Source: Aristolochia californica
Lineage: Eukaryota; Streptophyta; Magnoliopsida; Piperales; Aristolochiaceae
Reading direction: 5' to 3'
DNA: 64,000 nucleotides
NCBI GenBank assembly: GCA_029961685.1
Contig: JARWKL010000001.1
Span: 50,501,062 to 50,565,061, forward strand
Shown here piece by piece: positions 45,201 to 57,577 of this stretch. Position numbers and translations under genes: made by a program. The notes beneath the pieces were generated by a model. It saw only the letters and a list, made by a program, of their open reading frames with translations. It ran no database searches and had not been told where the DNA came from. Within the stretch, counting starts at the first letter, position 1. Every line of letters starts with the position of its first letter.

Positions 45201-48200
45201 AGGATGTTAGCTTAGGTCAGCTTGCAAATAGGGATGTGAGTAAGTAATGGAAACAATTTTCTTACCTGTTTTATTCAAAGTCGGTAAAGGGTGTTTTATA
45301 AACCATTTATTTACCCAGTAATCCACAGGTAATTGGGCAGAAGGGTAAAGAAATGGATAAATGAAAAATTTAAAATATAGTTCATAATATCATAAAATAT
45401 TATAAATAACATAAAAATATTTTAGATGATATAAATTTATTTTTAAATTTTATAATTAATTTTTAATTAAACATTCTTTAAATTAAGTTGTTTTCTAGAT
45501 AAAGAGAGTTTTTATTTTATTTTTATACAGTGGCATATGTAGGGTGTTAAAACTACAATGTCATGCCTCTCTTTATTTTGGATATAAAATAACCTTTAAT
45601 CATATCCACTCCAATTAATAAATGGTATGTGGGTACTCAGGTAAACCTTATATGGTTAAAGATTTTTTTTTTAAATGGACCGGTAGGATAGTAGAACGGG
45701 TAATCGGGTAAGATTGCCACCCTTGCTAAGGTTGTTTAGTATAAGTTGCCCCCTTTTAAAGACGTTTTCCATATTTTAGTGATGCTTTTGGAGCACCCAA
45801 TCGTGCTTTTCAGTGAAAAGAGTGTGTGAGGGAAAGAAGGCAAATTTTGTACTCACCATGTTAAATTAAAAGGCTTGGAGCTGCTTCCATAGCATTCTAT
45901 CACTCTTGGCAAGTGAGTGTGAAAGAGATATGCTGTTGCACCATCTCACATAACCATAGAATTCCATGTCTAAAGTTTTTGTTTTAGTATAAAGAGTCAA
46001 GTGATTGAAGTAAGTGTTAACATTGCCGTAACCTAGTATTGTTTCTGGTTTCAAACGAACCAAAAAGGAACTATGGGATACTGGTATAAAAATGATTAAG
46101 ATACTCTCTATAGCCAATAGTGAGGCTGGAGATGCCATCCTCGTGTCTCGTGCTTTCTTGCAATTTTTTGTTGAATTATGCTATTTATATTTCTTATTGG
46201 GTAAAGTAAATTGAAATTATTTTCTTTTTTCAGGTGTATCTGTGTGAAAAGTTGTCACTTGTAAATGAAATGTACTTTGCCATCACCCTAGACCGTACAA
46301 CCGCTGGTCCGGTATGTTGTTTTCTCAATCAGATATATTTACATTAATTTTTATCTACAGGCAACTTACTTTTGCTTTTAACATAACATATAGGGTCCTT
46401 GTACTTTATGGGTGACATACCCTCTGTTATCTCATTTTAGAATAGGAATGAGCATCCAGAACCCTAGAGTCTACATAAAATTGTGAAATAATAAAAGACA
46501 CAATGAATTAATTAACATGACCTAAGTGCGAATACAGGCAGCTTACATTCTCTTTTAACATAACACAAAGTGTCTTCATACTTTGTGAGTTTATAGTATA
46601 TTGTGAAATACCATCTGTTATGTCATAATAGAATAGGAATAAGCATCACAAACCCAAAGAATCTATGTAAAATTGAGAAATATTAAATGAGGCAAAGGAT
46701 AATTAAGATGACCTAAGTTGTAATTGACACAATGTGAATTTTTTTTTTTAAAAAAAGTCAATTACTTTATTCCTGAATCATGACTGCCATGTAGAAAACA
46801 GAAATGGGAAATGGAAACCGGAAGCATTTTAACTAAGTGATAAAAAAAGAAAACTTGGAAACAATAAAATCTGAGGAAAGCTATATGAAACGTAAAATTG
46901 AACAAATAGATCACTGAAGTGGAACTTGCATGATTTGCATAAGAAATTTGTGGAAACTTGTTTGAAGTAATTGAAAAGTTTGAGAATCTTCCATCCAAAA
47001 TCAATTAAAATTAAAAGGTTAAATGAAATAACCGCAACTGGCAAATTTGTCAAAATGCAATATCTTTTCTTGGAACACTTCAGGATATCTTAGTTCATAT
47101 TTTGGAAACATATTTACCAAAAATGATGGCTTTTGTAGTGGTGCCGTGTGTCCTAATATCACATATTCAAAAAATTATTGGAAAACATTTTCCTATAGTC
47201 ACTTTTTCAGCAAATTTGCTTCCATCAAGTTTCTGAGGCATTTCTAGTTTCCACACAATTAAGAAACGTTTCTCCTACCAGATGTTTCTTCCATTTCTAA
47301 GCAGGTACTTCAAGAGGAAATGTGACTCCACCTGGTGCCATGTTGTCAACAATGATGAACCCTGCTATTTACTTTGGATTCTGGTTCTGCTTATGTGGTT
47401 ATATATACCACGGGGAACTCATTTTAATGTGATTCCTGATAGAATAAAAATGCACATATTTATGCAGGAAAAATACATAAAATTGCTGAAGATGATTCCT
47501 GCTCAATCTTTGAAAAATATTTATTTAAAATCTGTTTGAATGTGGGACATTTTGGCCACATACAAATTAGGTCTACTGACCTTCATTAAAGTAGCAGACC
47601 TACATATCCAGTAATGGGAGGGAAATATTAATTTGGATTATTTTCACCTTTCCAAAAGTTTCATGGTAGTAAATAAAATTTTAGTGGAGTGTAATTTTTT
47701 TTTTCAAATTCTGTGTTGTAGAATAGTTTTTTGTGAGGTTGTTTGTTGAAATTAGATATTTTTGAGGGAATGAATATATATTCAGTGGGATTGCAAACAC
47801 ATTGGGCAATGGTGTCAGTTGTATATTCTATTCATGGGGGAATTAATATATTTTTGTTATATTCTATTATGGAGGTATTCACATATATTGTGCATGTGTG
47901 TTATCAGAGCAATTTGTTCTAAACAGATATAGTGAGGAATGACCCATATCAAGTTGGCACCAATTAGATACTTCTTTTGTGAGTTATAACCACATTGTGT
48001 TTGCTTTGTCTTAGCTATCTATTTATAGGTAATAATGCTCCCCTGGCTAAGATTTTAATTCTTGTAAGCTCTGCTTTGGAATAAAATTTTCACTCTTTTC
48101 AAGAAAAGAAAAATAATACTCCCTCCTACTGTCCTTCGTTGCCCTTCAAATGCCAATTAGATATAGGCTTCCGTAAGAAGTTTCATCTGCAGGGTAGGGG

Positions 48201-50408
48201 GTTCAGCTTTCAGAAAAAAAGTAAAGAAGTTTTCCACTCATTTACATTCCAAACTTGGTCATGTGAACATACTTCAAAAGGTATCTGTCTAGCCATATAT
48301 ATATGGAGCTTGATTATTGTTATCTTTTTGAAAAAAAGATTCCAAAAGATAAACCCTATTATCCTTTCCTCATGTTGGCATAAAGCAAACAAGAAAATAA
48401 TCTGCCAATATTTTTACTTAATTTGATGTCTTGTAAGACCATGTTATGGACTTTAGGTGAAATTTACATTGTCCTCAAGGATGGTTTCTCTTGCTGCTCA
48501 TTGTGTATATCAACTTTTTCCAGCTTATCATAGCTTGCAGAAAGGGAGGAACTAGCATTGAAGACCTTGCAGAGAAGTACCCTGACATGATTATTAAGGT
48601 CATCTGTGGTTCTCTCTTTTTTTGGGCTGTTTACCTGTTTCTCCCTTATATCCAATTAACTAATCTTTTTTGTTTTTGTTTCTAATAATCAGGTTCCTAT
48701 TGATGTATTCCAAGGAATCACAGATGAAGATGCTGCTAAAGTTGTTGATGGTTTAGCTCCCAAGCATGCAGATAAAAATGCCTGCATTGAACAAGTGAAA
48801 AAACTCTACAAGCTTTTCTGTGAATGTGACTGCACAATGTTGGAGGTGAGACGTTCACATTCTTCTGAAAGTATTGAAAAGTTTGATGCAAATTTTCTTT
48901 CCTTTTTTCACTATGAATTCTCGGAAGGATATGCAATTAAAGTTTGTAGTATTTGCTTGGCTAGATAAACCCAATTGCAGAGACTTCTGATAACCAGTTG
49001 GTGGCTGCTGATGCAAAATTGAACTTTGATGATAATGCGGCATTTCGCCAGAAACAAATATTTGCCCTTCGTGATTCATCTCAAGAGGATCCCAGAGAGG
49101 TACATTTTTTCTCCTTTTCTTGAGAGAGAGAGAGGGAGGGGGGGGCAGCGCAGAGAGGCAATGTGAGCTACTGATCTGGCTCTTTAGATGCCATTCCAAG
49201 TATTTGAACGAGGAGATATGTAGGTTGTTTTTGGTGTCAATAGTCTGGAGAATTGTTTCAAATGTTTCCCATGTTCCATTCTGCTTTATACAGGTTGCTG
49301 CTGCCAAAGCAGATCTAAACTATATTGGCTTAGATGGAGAGATAGGGTGCATGGTGAATGGTGCAGGATTAGCAATGGCTACAATGGATATAATTAAGTT
49401 GCATGGTGGAACACCTGCCAATTTTCTTGATGTTGGTGGAAATGCGTCAGAAGGCCAAGTATGAGGGTCCCATTTCGATTTTGATTTATATGCATAACGT
49501 TCCTCTTGGTCACTTAAGACTATCAAACCTTACCTCTGTTGATTTCTCTGTCATTCTAATCCATTGCTGCTAATTTTATTTAGGTGGTTGAAGCATTTAA
49601 AATATTAACATCTGATGACAAGGTGAAAGCAATCTTGGTCAACATTTTTGGTGGTATCATGAAGTGTGATGTGATAGCAAGTGGCATTGTCAATGCTGCT
49701 AAACAGGTAGTTCAATGTCTCTACCCTTCAAAAGAAAGTACCCTTTGATTGACCTTCTGTAGCCTTGTCTAGAATATTTTTTTTTTCCTGTGGGAGGGTT
49801 TTCAATTTAACTTAATCTGTTCTATTGTATGGAAATAATCTAGGAATTTTGAACCTTTTTGGAACACTTCTATAAATACAACTTCCAAAGAAAGTTTGAT
49901 GATAGGTATAGATCTGAAAAGGCATGAGCGAAGAAGCACTTCTGGTCACTGAATCTGTGCTAAGATATATGAAGTGGCTTCTACGTTAATGAGAGAGAAA
50001 CTAACTGAATTTTCTGTTGTCTGCCAGGTCCAACTTAAAGTACCAGTGATTGTCCGTCTGGAAGGTACCAACGTAGACCAAGGGAAGAGAATTCTTAAGG
50101 TATGTCTGAGCTTCTTTACATTGCTTGATTTCACATGGAAAGACTAAAAAGGGCCAGCTTGGAACATCTGATAAGTGTTCTTGTCTGGTAAACACATTAA
50201 GATGATGAAATCCAAATCAACAAGAGTACAGTTTTCATGCAGAAGCTGGTGGATTTAGCATTCAGCCTTCAGTTTTTTTAATGAAGCTCAGCGAGCAGAT
50301 GAATTGATTTTCTGTGGTTCTGATATGTAGGAGAGTGAGATGACGCTAATTACTGCAGAAGATTTGGACGATGCAGCTGAGAAGGCGGTTAAAGCATCAG
50401 CGAGTTAG
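39212..50408 (+). CDS. SUCLB: succinate-CoA ligase [ADP-forming] subunit beta, mitochondrial
   Basis: Beta subunit of the TCA-cycle enzyme that converts succinyl-CoA, ADP and phosphate to succinate, ATP and CoA in the mitochondrial matrix, paired with an alpha subunit. Twelve exons: 39212-39313, 39824-39934, 40153-40264, 40895-40959, 46234-46311, 48524-48598, 48693-48845, 48965-49099, 49294-49458, 49584-49706, 50028-50099, 50331-50408. All splice sites are GT-AG and the joined frame is 422 residues, against 421 recalled for Arabidopsis. Residues 1-26 are a basic, Arg/Ser-rich presequence; the mature part starts near LNIHEYQG. The ATP-grasp domain shows [16 protein letters not shown] (73-88) and the metal-binding MLEINP (about 230-235). 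The CoA-ligase domain shows [13 protein letters not shown] (from about 297) and [10 protein letters not shown] (from about 352). The start is the only ATG before the presequence. No broken key residue is seen. Intron 4 is 5.3 kb and transposon-rich. Confidence 0.97.
41140..42710. repeat. approximately 470-bp tandem repeat, three units plus part, in intron 4
   Basis: The phrase CAAAACATTGGGACTTGGCC recurs near 41311, 41780 and 42248, and TCAATTTGATCA with flanking sequence near 41504, 41974 and 42436, giving a period of about 469 bp. Units are roughly 90% alike by eye. The leading sequence (GGGGTTGAATAGGTTTACTAAG near 41090) resembles the start of SIRE-like copia LTRs, so the array may be an internally duplicated LTR remnant; this is inference. 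Confidence 0.88.
42479..42591 (+). mobile_element. 113-bp retroposon insertion (5'-truncated LINE or SINE-like) in intron 4
   Basis: It is flanked by a perfect 18-bp direct repeat AGATATAAAACAAAGATC (42461-42478 and 42592-42609). It ends in an A-rich tail (TTTTAAAAAAAAT) and is absent from the other tandem-repeat units, which therefore serve as empty sites. Long target duplications plus an A tail are the signature of LINE-type target-primed reverse transcription. Confidence 0.88.
43080..43680. repeat. cluster of GTCGACTCC-like words in intron 4
   Basis: At least a dozen variants of (G)TCGACTCC or TTGACTCC occur in about 600 bases (for example near 43090, 43240, 43268, 43360, 43460 and 43660), often spaced 25-60 bases apart. 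Similar dispersed words are known from some plant copia LTRs, so this is probably part of the LTR remnant that covers much of intron 4. Confidence 0.6.
44480..44910 (-). pseudogene. LINE RNase H domain remnant in intron 4
   Basis: On the minus strand the sequence reads [11 protein letters not shown] near 44895, then a Gly-rich stretch, [18 protein letters not shown] and [20 protein letters not shown] (to about 44630). This is the plant non-LTR retrotransposon-type RNase H (RVT_3) pattern, with FDGS supplying the first catalytic Asp. Frame breaks and the extra residue in the E-x-DSAN block (here QGSAN) indicate decay. No reverse transcriptase is recognised next to it. Confidence 0.75.
45225..45725. 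repeat. possible hAT-like or other small DNA-transposon remnant in intron 4
   Basis: The segment starts near AATAGGGATGTGAGTAAG and ends near GGGTAAGATTGCCACCCTTG, with many GGGTAA/TTACCC words in inverted orientation toward the two ends. The pattern resembles non-autonomous hAT elements (ends like AGGGATGGCAAT), but I find no clean 8-bp duplication. Confidence 0.35.
46358..46712. repeat. approximately 177-bp direct duplication in intron 5
   Basis: Two similar units, starting at CAGGCAACTTAC (46360) and CAGGCAGCTTAC (46536), both contain CTTTTAACATAACA, ATAGAATAGGAATRAGCATC and GATGACCTAAGT-like sequence. It looks like an old tandem duplication within the intron. Confidence 0.7.
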
Positions 50409-51639
50409 CAAATTTTTTTTGAGTTGCATTGCGCTGATTTTTTTTTAACCGAAGGAGCCTGATTCTCCTCCAATTAATTTTGGGAAAAAGGTTGTATGTT
50501 CTTCGGGCGGGAAGTTGGCATACTTGATAACCACCAATGAACGGGTGTGAGATTTCCCACCTCTTTTTTAATAAGGCCATCTTGTTGTGGAACAATTCAT
50601 GACGGTAGTCAACCAAACAGGTATGTTTATGGACTGAGAGCATCCAAGCGTTGATATTTCTGGACTGAGAGCATCCAAGCGTTGATATTTCTGGACTCTT
50701 CAGAATGCTGCAGCTTGGCTCCTTTATTTGAATGAATGACGGGTAACAAAATCCTGCCTACATCTCTCTTGTTGCAACCAGATACTTCCAAGAGGTAAAC
50801 GAAGGCTGTACAGGTTTGAGTTTCGACGTCAACGATTATTTTAACATAGATGACGAGTAGTTAGTGTCCATAAATTTTACGTGTTGAGATGAAATGTGGT
50901 TTTGCAAACGCCGAAATTTGGTTACTTCAAATTTAATCTATGGCGATAACTCTATAGCTTGTAATTCCCACTGAATGTTTCCTGACGGCATGAATACGCC
51001 ATTGTTTTGTGTGAACTACAATGAAAGAGACTAAAAACGTAGAAAGCTATGTACCAAAGATTGGCAGGACAAGTTTGATGGAATTTTTTTATCGCGTGTT
51101 TCAGTTTTTAACAGCGAGACGAGTATGCTCTTCAATTTTGAGGTTGTGTTATTATCCTTCTTAATATCTCCTTATTCTCTTCTAAGTCGATTAGATTTGA
51201 TTAAAACTATAAAATCTTTAACCTCGTTAGTCCATTTTAGTTTTGTGTTATGATTCTAAAACAGACAGTACTTGTCTTTCCTGTTTTACTTTTATTGTGC
51301 ATCCGTGTCTTTGAAGGGCTCTGCATCCTCAGATGACTTACATTGATAATCGTTTGCAGGCATTTTGTGCAGATAATCCATTCCCAGGCATTTGTCAGAA
51401 ACAGAAAATTCTTAATTTTCAACTAGTATTTTATTTTTTATATATGTGTCCAAAATAAAAACATACCCTAAACTGCAAAAATAGCAAATGAACTGGAAGG
51501 TCTAGTTTGTGCAAAATTCTTTGCAAAAATATGACGACCCATTTATTAATAAAAACAAATTGCTCTGCACTTTGGTACTGTACTTTCTGGTAAAATATTC
51601 AACAGGAGAAGCCAAGGATGTCTTTTCACTGTAATCTCC
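50409..51639. other. intergenic region between the two convergent genes
   Basis: Contains the 3' ends of both transcripts. A 31-bp perfect direct duplication (GGACTGAGAGCATCCAAGCG and following) occurs at about 50632 and 50663. No gene is recognised. Confidence 0.5.
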
Positions 51640-54421
51640 TCAGTTTCTGTTCAAAGACTCTTCTATCTTCTTCGAGATGCAATAGGCAACAGATTGCATA
51701 GTAATCATCGGGTTAATCCCAACAGCACTCGGCAAAACACTCCCATCGCATACAAACAAGGCTTCTGCTTCCCAGCTCTCCCCGTTGCCGTCAACAGCAC
51801 CTTCTTCCTCAGTAGCACCCATTCTACAGCTTCCCATTTGATGTGCTGTGCTGTAAATAGTCCAATTGTGATCCCTTGACAGTGCCCCTCCCACTGCCCT
51901 CACCTCAGCCAGAAACGCCTCCAGATCCTCCTCTTTGATCCCATCACATCTGATTCTGTACCCGTCGCTCCGGTGTATACCCACCTCGACAGCCCCTGCT
52001 GCAATCAAGATCCTCAATGCTGTCCTTAGCCCATCTCTCAGAGTTTCTTTATCTTCTTTATCTAACTTGTATTTGATCTTCCCTTCTGTCTTCACTTCTC
52101 CAGATCCTTTGTCTCTACATAGCGCAAACAAATGTGCGGTGCGGCTGAATCTTAATATGCTGTTCTTCATGTCACGACCAGATACCCAAGGAAACAGAGC
52201 AGAAAATGAAGAAGGTCCTAGTGCAGCACTTTCTATGATGAACCTTGGTTTTGCATCATTCGAGACCACCTTATGCAAAGAACTTATAATCCCACCCTCG
52301 TATGACTTGCCCTTGAGATCCGACATCGACTCTGGGAAATATCCCCATGCCATTAAAGAAGGGTGCAGGTGAAGATTTGTTCCAATATGTGGATTCTTCA
52401 AGCCACTTGAGACCAGAAGTGGAGGTGTGAGCAGAGATCCACAAGCAGAGACAGTTACCTTGGCATGAATTTGCAGTTTCTTGTTGATGTTTTTGTTGAA
52501 AGTACTTGCGACTACTCCCAAGCATTTTTTTTTCTTTTCCCCAGTTTCATTATCCACTAAGATGAGTCGCTCTGCTTTGCAACGAGTTAAGATTACTGCA
52601 CCGGAATTGACTGCATCTACCAGCCATGTTTGATCAGTTCCTTGCTTCTCTCCTTTCTCACAACCATAATTGCAGAGCCCACAGAAGTGCCTCTCAGAAG
52701 TATTGCGCGGCACAGGCTCAACCTTAAGATCCAGTTTGTTGCACCCCTTGCGCAAAACTTGATTTTGAAAGCTTTCCTCCACGCAATTCTGCGTCACCCC
52801 AAGTCTGTTGCAGACTGCATCCATGGCCAATTGATAGCCGATGCTCCCAAAGATCGGAAGCTTCTGTTCTTCAGCCCATTCTTTTAGCACAGAACTCGGT
52901 GTTCTAATTGAGGCTGACCAGTTGACAGCAGACCCTCCACCGACTGTTGAACCCGCAAGCAGCATTATTTTCCCATCGGTGGAAGATAGTATTCCTCCAG
53001 CTTCGTACATTTGGTCCAAGGAAGGTACCTCGATGAGAGAGTAATCATGTGGGGTGAAATAATGTCCTTTCTCAAGAACAAGTACTTTAAGGCCGGAAGT
53101 AGCAAGAAGAGCAGCCGCAACTCCTCCACCCGAACCAGAACCGATGACCACAGCGTCGCATTCGACGTTGTATACATTATAGGCTGTGTCTTCTGTCACT
53201 TTGAGACCCTTTTCGGTGAGGGATTCGACAAGCGTTGTTTCAGTTTGCTCGTCTAATTCTACGATTCCTTTTTCAAGAGGCCTCCCTTTCTTGTTGTTGT
53301 CTTCGCCAGTGTCTTCTTCAGCCTCTGCCTTGTATCCAATAGCCTTCCATGTAAGGTTCTCCGATGTCTCATCGGTCTAGAAGAAGGAAACCAAACAAAA
53401 AAATAAAAAAAATAAAAAAATTCAGAAAATAAATAAGACAGGCACGTTAATGTTTATCAATAGAATGTGAAGTGGTTTACTAGATCTCTTTTTGGAAGAT
53501 TCACCTATCTTTGTAAAAAAATTACGAAACCCTGCCCTCCCTTCGAATCAGTGTGGGCCCATCCGCGTTGCTTGATCGGCTTGAAAGGGGCAAAAAAAAA
53601 AAAGGGCGAAGAGGAATGGTGCTGGATCACGCTGGCATAAAAAAGGCAGCAGTGAGTGGCAGGCTTCTTCCTCTTTCCACTCGAAAAGATGCCAGGCGGC
53701 AGGCGTCAGCTCTCAATATGCAGTCCCCAAGTCCCAAACTAGGTAGAGCCTAAAATATTCCTAATTTTTCAGAGAAATCGAGATAAACGGAGAAAAAGAA
53801 GAAATCTCACCATAGAGAAGAAGGTGAATAACGTGAAGATCTTGAGCGCCATGAACACAAGCCTCATGAATCTCAAATACTTGTTTTTCGACATCTTCTG
53901 CAGATACTCCTCTCTTTCTTCCACTCCCATCTCCGGAAACGTCCGGAGGAATGGGAATTTCGGGCTGAGGCATGCCGTCCCACACATAATCAGAGTGCCC
54001 AATCTCGTCGACAGAAACCATAAAAATATTCTAATCAGAGAAACCATTTTCGGCATGCTCCTTTTCGTCAGAATCTCTGCGACCTGCACAATATCATTCG
54101 GATTCGTATTAATCACTCATAATTAAAAGCACCAATTTGATTAAATTGATAGAGAACAACTCGAATCACCTCATCAGGAACTGGTTTCTCAGATCCAGAA
54201 GCGAGGTAGAACCGTTTAATCGCTTCGCTCCGTGGGTCGTTCTTCCCGTTGGCTTCAATTTCGTCAGTCGGCAAAGACGGCACAAAGGCTCCACAGACGG
54301 CGGAAAGTGTTTGTATCTCCGACGGAGAGAACCCATGATTATAGCTTTCATGTTCCTGTCTTCTCACCCTCCTAAGTAGGGGATGAGATTCCCTTCTCTT
54401 ACTACACACCGCGTCTTCCAT
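51640..54421 (-). CDS. FAO: long-chain-alcohol oxidase (FAO), GMC-type flavoprotein
   Basis: Oxidises long-chain fatty alcohols to aldehydes with O2, giving H2O2; family members are membrane-bound and FAD-dependent. Three exons on the minus strand: 54421-54170, 54083-53811 and 53376-51640, all with GT-AG introns, joined to 753 residues, normal for plant FAOs. Exon 1 carries [19 protein letters not shown]. Exon 2 has a hydrophobic segment ([19 protein letters not shown]), a likely membrane anchor. Exon 3 starts [16 protein letters not shown]. The dinucleotide-binding [10 protein letters not shown] lies at about residues 251-260, the FAD-contact [12 protein letters not shown] near 315-325, and the C-terminal GMC active-site region has [12 protein letters not shown] (His 687) and GINPMITM (Asn 730). 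An in-frame ATG 120 bases upstream (54541) precedes a TATA-like box, so 54421 is preferred. A broken tandem copy lies upstream at 57.4-60.4 kb. Confidence 0.96.
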
Positions 54422-54501
54422 TAAAGACTGCGTCTCTGCTCGATTTCGAGTTTGCACTTTGCAGGGCAGGCGACGAGAGTGAAGAGAACGAGTATGCTGC
54501 G

Positions 54502-54508
54502 TATTTAA
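54502..54508 (-). promoter_or_regulatory. TATA-like box of the FAO gene
   Basis: On the minus strand TTAAATA lies about 80 bases before the chosen ATG, a usual distance allowing for a short leader. A (GA)n tract (54575-54596) lies about 70 bases further upstream; GA repeats are common near plant promoters. Confidence 0.5.
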
Positions 54509-54599
54509 GGGTGAAAACCAAGAGTAGTAATTTGTCTTCAATAGAAAGTTGTCACAGAGATGGAAACCGGGCCCAGAGAGAGAGAGAGAGAGAGAGCTC

Positions 54600-57049
54600 C
54601 GGTTGAGATTACTCGAGGCAGGTTCAATCTTGTTGTGGTCGTCCGTGAGAGTTTCAAAGGAAGAAGTTAATTGTTTTATGTAAAATTGGTGAGAAATCCT
54701 ACGACAAGTAGAGTTCTAGTTGCGATAGAGAAGATAAAGAATAGCATCATCTTCATGTCCTATTTGAGCCCCAAAGTAAATAAAAAACCAAAAAGAAGCA
54801 GCCCGTCAAACGGGAATAGTAGGTGTTGAACCAGAATTTCCGCATTAACAGTTGTTCTTCATCTACACACCTGATTAATAAAATAAGCATCAATTTGATC
54901 TTAGGGTTATATAACCATTTATATAATCTTTTAGAGATAATAAAATATTCCCCCTCCATTGTAGATTAAAGAAGAAGAATTTCGACTTTAAAAAGACACT
55001 TCTGGATTTGGATTTCTACTTAGGCGTGGAAACGGCAAAAGGTATCTCGTACCAGAGAGAATTAATTTCAATTAATAAGCATAAATATGAGAATCAGCTA
55101 TCGTAATCACAACGAGAGAGAAACGAAAACCACTTCAAAGTTCAAACTGGTAATATGTTACTATTGCCAGATGCTTATTTGATTGAAAACCAGAATAAGG
55201 CGTGCAAGTAATAAGGCCCTTTTGCATTACGAATTGTGACCTCGTTAAATAATCATGGCCCTACGCTACCTTCCCTATTAAACAAAGTTTACAAGACTCT
55301 TTCTCAGATGGCTCTTCTCGAATTTTGTGGAAGAAGAAGAAAGAAGTTCCCTTCTCTGCGGGAAGAAAGACTTGTCCAGAAAGATCGGAAAAAATGGGTT
55401 CTGCACGTAGTTTCCTGTGACAGAAGCAGTAAAGCATCTCTCGGTTTCATCTGTACATTAACCGTAAATTTCTTCCCTCATCCATTGCCTCGACAGTCGA
55501 CAGCATCATATATCGTTATAATCAACGCGATCGACCTGAACGTCTTATCGCTTGTGTTAGGAGTCGTGCATAGTTATGTTTTTTTCTATTTTAATTAAGA
55601 GTCTGTTTAGGAGTTTAGCTACAAACAATGAAGGAGAGCGCAGTTTTTCATTCTCTCTTTCTTCTGTGTTTTTTCCTTCTACTGCTGCACTTATCAACTC
55701 TACCCAGAGATTGAGGCACAATCCGAGTCCATGACTCGCCCAAAACAGGAACATCTTAGTCTACCCGGCTGAGTTGTGGGTCAACCTACCAGGTTGGAAA
55801 ACCATTGGTGCACACAAATACTGGGATGTGAGACTAGTCAAGGTTTTTGGAAGCAATTTATGAAGGTGGACCGCGAGAGAAAAGACACTTAAGATTCATT
55901 GACTTGGACATTCGAACAACCACTTCAACAAAGGCCAAAAAAAGAATAAAAAGATCATCCAACCAGATCAATGCGGTAGTACAAACTTGGGAGCTGTAAA
56001 AGAACTGCCACCCCCTTTAATTAGCATTTAGATCTCCAGCCAAGCACTTGTACATTCATCAATTCAAATCTACCGGTTCACCCACTTACATATAAGTAGG
56101 GGATTCCGTCTCTATCCGTCGAAGCGTAAATCAAATGAAGAAACCGTCGTACCCCCCTGAAGAAGGGAGAGAAATATTAATGAGAAACAATGGAGATGGC
56201 GAGATGTTCTGCTTCTGTCGTCGTTGGGCGGCATTTCTGTGAGGCACGCAAGTCTGCGGGGAAAGACAGGATATCGTTCGCACGATCCACTCAGAAATCT
56301 CTTGTAAGACGCACGGTTTAACAAAGCCTCGCTCCGAAAGTGGTCACGACAACTTCAATTTCGAAGTTTGTTTTTACGGCCTCTCTGCTCATCAACAACA
56401 TATCAAGCATTTGCCATTATCAATCTTATTCATATTTTTTATCAATACAGTCCGCTTATTGCTCAATCTAAAAAAACTCTTCAAATATGAAGCTTTTTTC
56501 GCCTCTCTGCATGAAAACATTAATTTCTGGTTTTAAAAAATCTTACACATTTCATTTCATTACCTTCATTGATTATTAATTATTTTAAAAAATTAATTTA
56601 ATTAATACCTTAATGTAATTATTTTAATTTAAGATATTATTTAATTTAATAAAATAATTTAGTTTTTTAAATTCTTATTTATTGGTACAAATTTTCTACT
56701 TCTTTTTTTATAATAAAATATAAAATTCTTATTTCAATTAATTAAAATTTTTATTCTTACTATTTAACACCTTTTATTATTGATTTAAAATATTTTTAAT
56801 TAAAAAATTATTTTAGAGTTTAAAAATCTAATTTATCGGTACCCATTTTATTACCTTATATTTAATTTTTTAATTAATTTTTTTAAATCTTATTTAACTC
56901 TTAAAATGTATTTAAAAAATATTTAAATATTTTTAGAAAATAAATATTAATTTAAAAAAATGTTTTAAATATATTTAATTTTTTAAATATATTTTCCAAC
57001 TTTAGAAATATATTAATTATTTTAATTTTTTAAAATAAAAATATTTAAA

Positions 57050-57095
<46 letters not shown>

Positions 57096-57360
57096 GTCTT
57101 TAAAAATATTTTTAAAAAATTAATATGTTTTTAAATTATTTATTCAATGATGTGGCATCCTACATGGAAGATGACATGGACGGTGACATGTCATTAGACT
57201 CTTCAAGTGTTGATGTGGCATGATGACGTGATTCCACATAAGCGGCGCAAGCTTACATGTCACCTTTGATTGTAGACATGTGCAGTTGACAGGTCTGAGT
57301 TGGGTATTTGTGATATTATGTTGAAAAATTGGTTATTTGTGTTATTATTTTTTAAAAATT
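54600..57360. other. intergenic region upstream of FAO
   Basis: No gene is recognised. 56560-57130 is extremely AT-rich and contains a (TA)n run at about 57057-57089. 57140-57290 has several GATGTGGCAT- and GACATGTC-type words in both orientations. Open frames such as 55236-55598 have no recognisable motif. Confidence 0.5.
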
Positions 57361-57394
57361 GGATATTACAGTAAAATTTCCCATAAACAAGCCA

Positions 57395-57577
57395 CTCCCA
57401 CTGCACTCAGCTACTAGGATTCAGTTGAAGTCTTTACTATCTTTTTTGAGATACACAGACAACAAATTTAATGGGAATCATTGCGTTAACCCTAATTGCA
57501 CTCGTAAAAGCGCTTCCGTCACACACAAACAGCCCTTCAGCTTCCCAGTTCACCCCGATCTCGTCAAACGCTCCTCC
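57395..57577 (-). pseudogene. FAO tandem pseudogene, C-terminal piece
   Basis: On the minus strand the frame reads [20 protein letters not shown], then [19 protein letters not shown], which parallels [20 protein letters not shown] and the following [19 protein letters not shown] of the intact gene. The conserved NPMIT block has become NAMIP, and two stops come early. It is separated from the rest of the pseudogene by the LTR element at 57578-59718. Confidence 0.9.

Noticed and set aside
51694..53256. Several plus-strand frames within the FAO third exon
   Set aside because: They are antisense shadows of a well-supported coding exon.
54422..54541. Upstream in-frame ATG for the alcohol oxidase
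   Set aside because: It would add 40 residues of low similarity to the family and would start upstream of the TATA-like box at 54502-54508.
55236..55598. 120-codon plus-strand frame upstream of FAO
   Set aside because: No motif, no homology recognised, and no gene-like context; probably chance.
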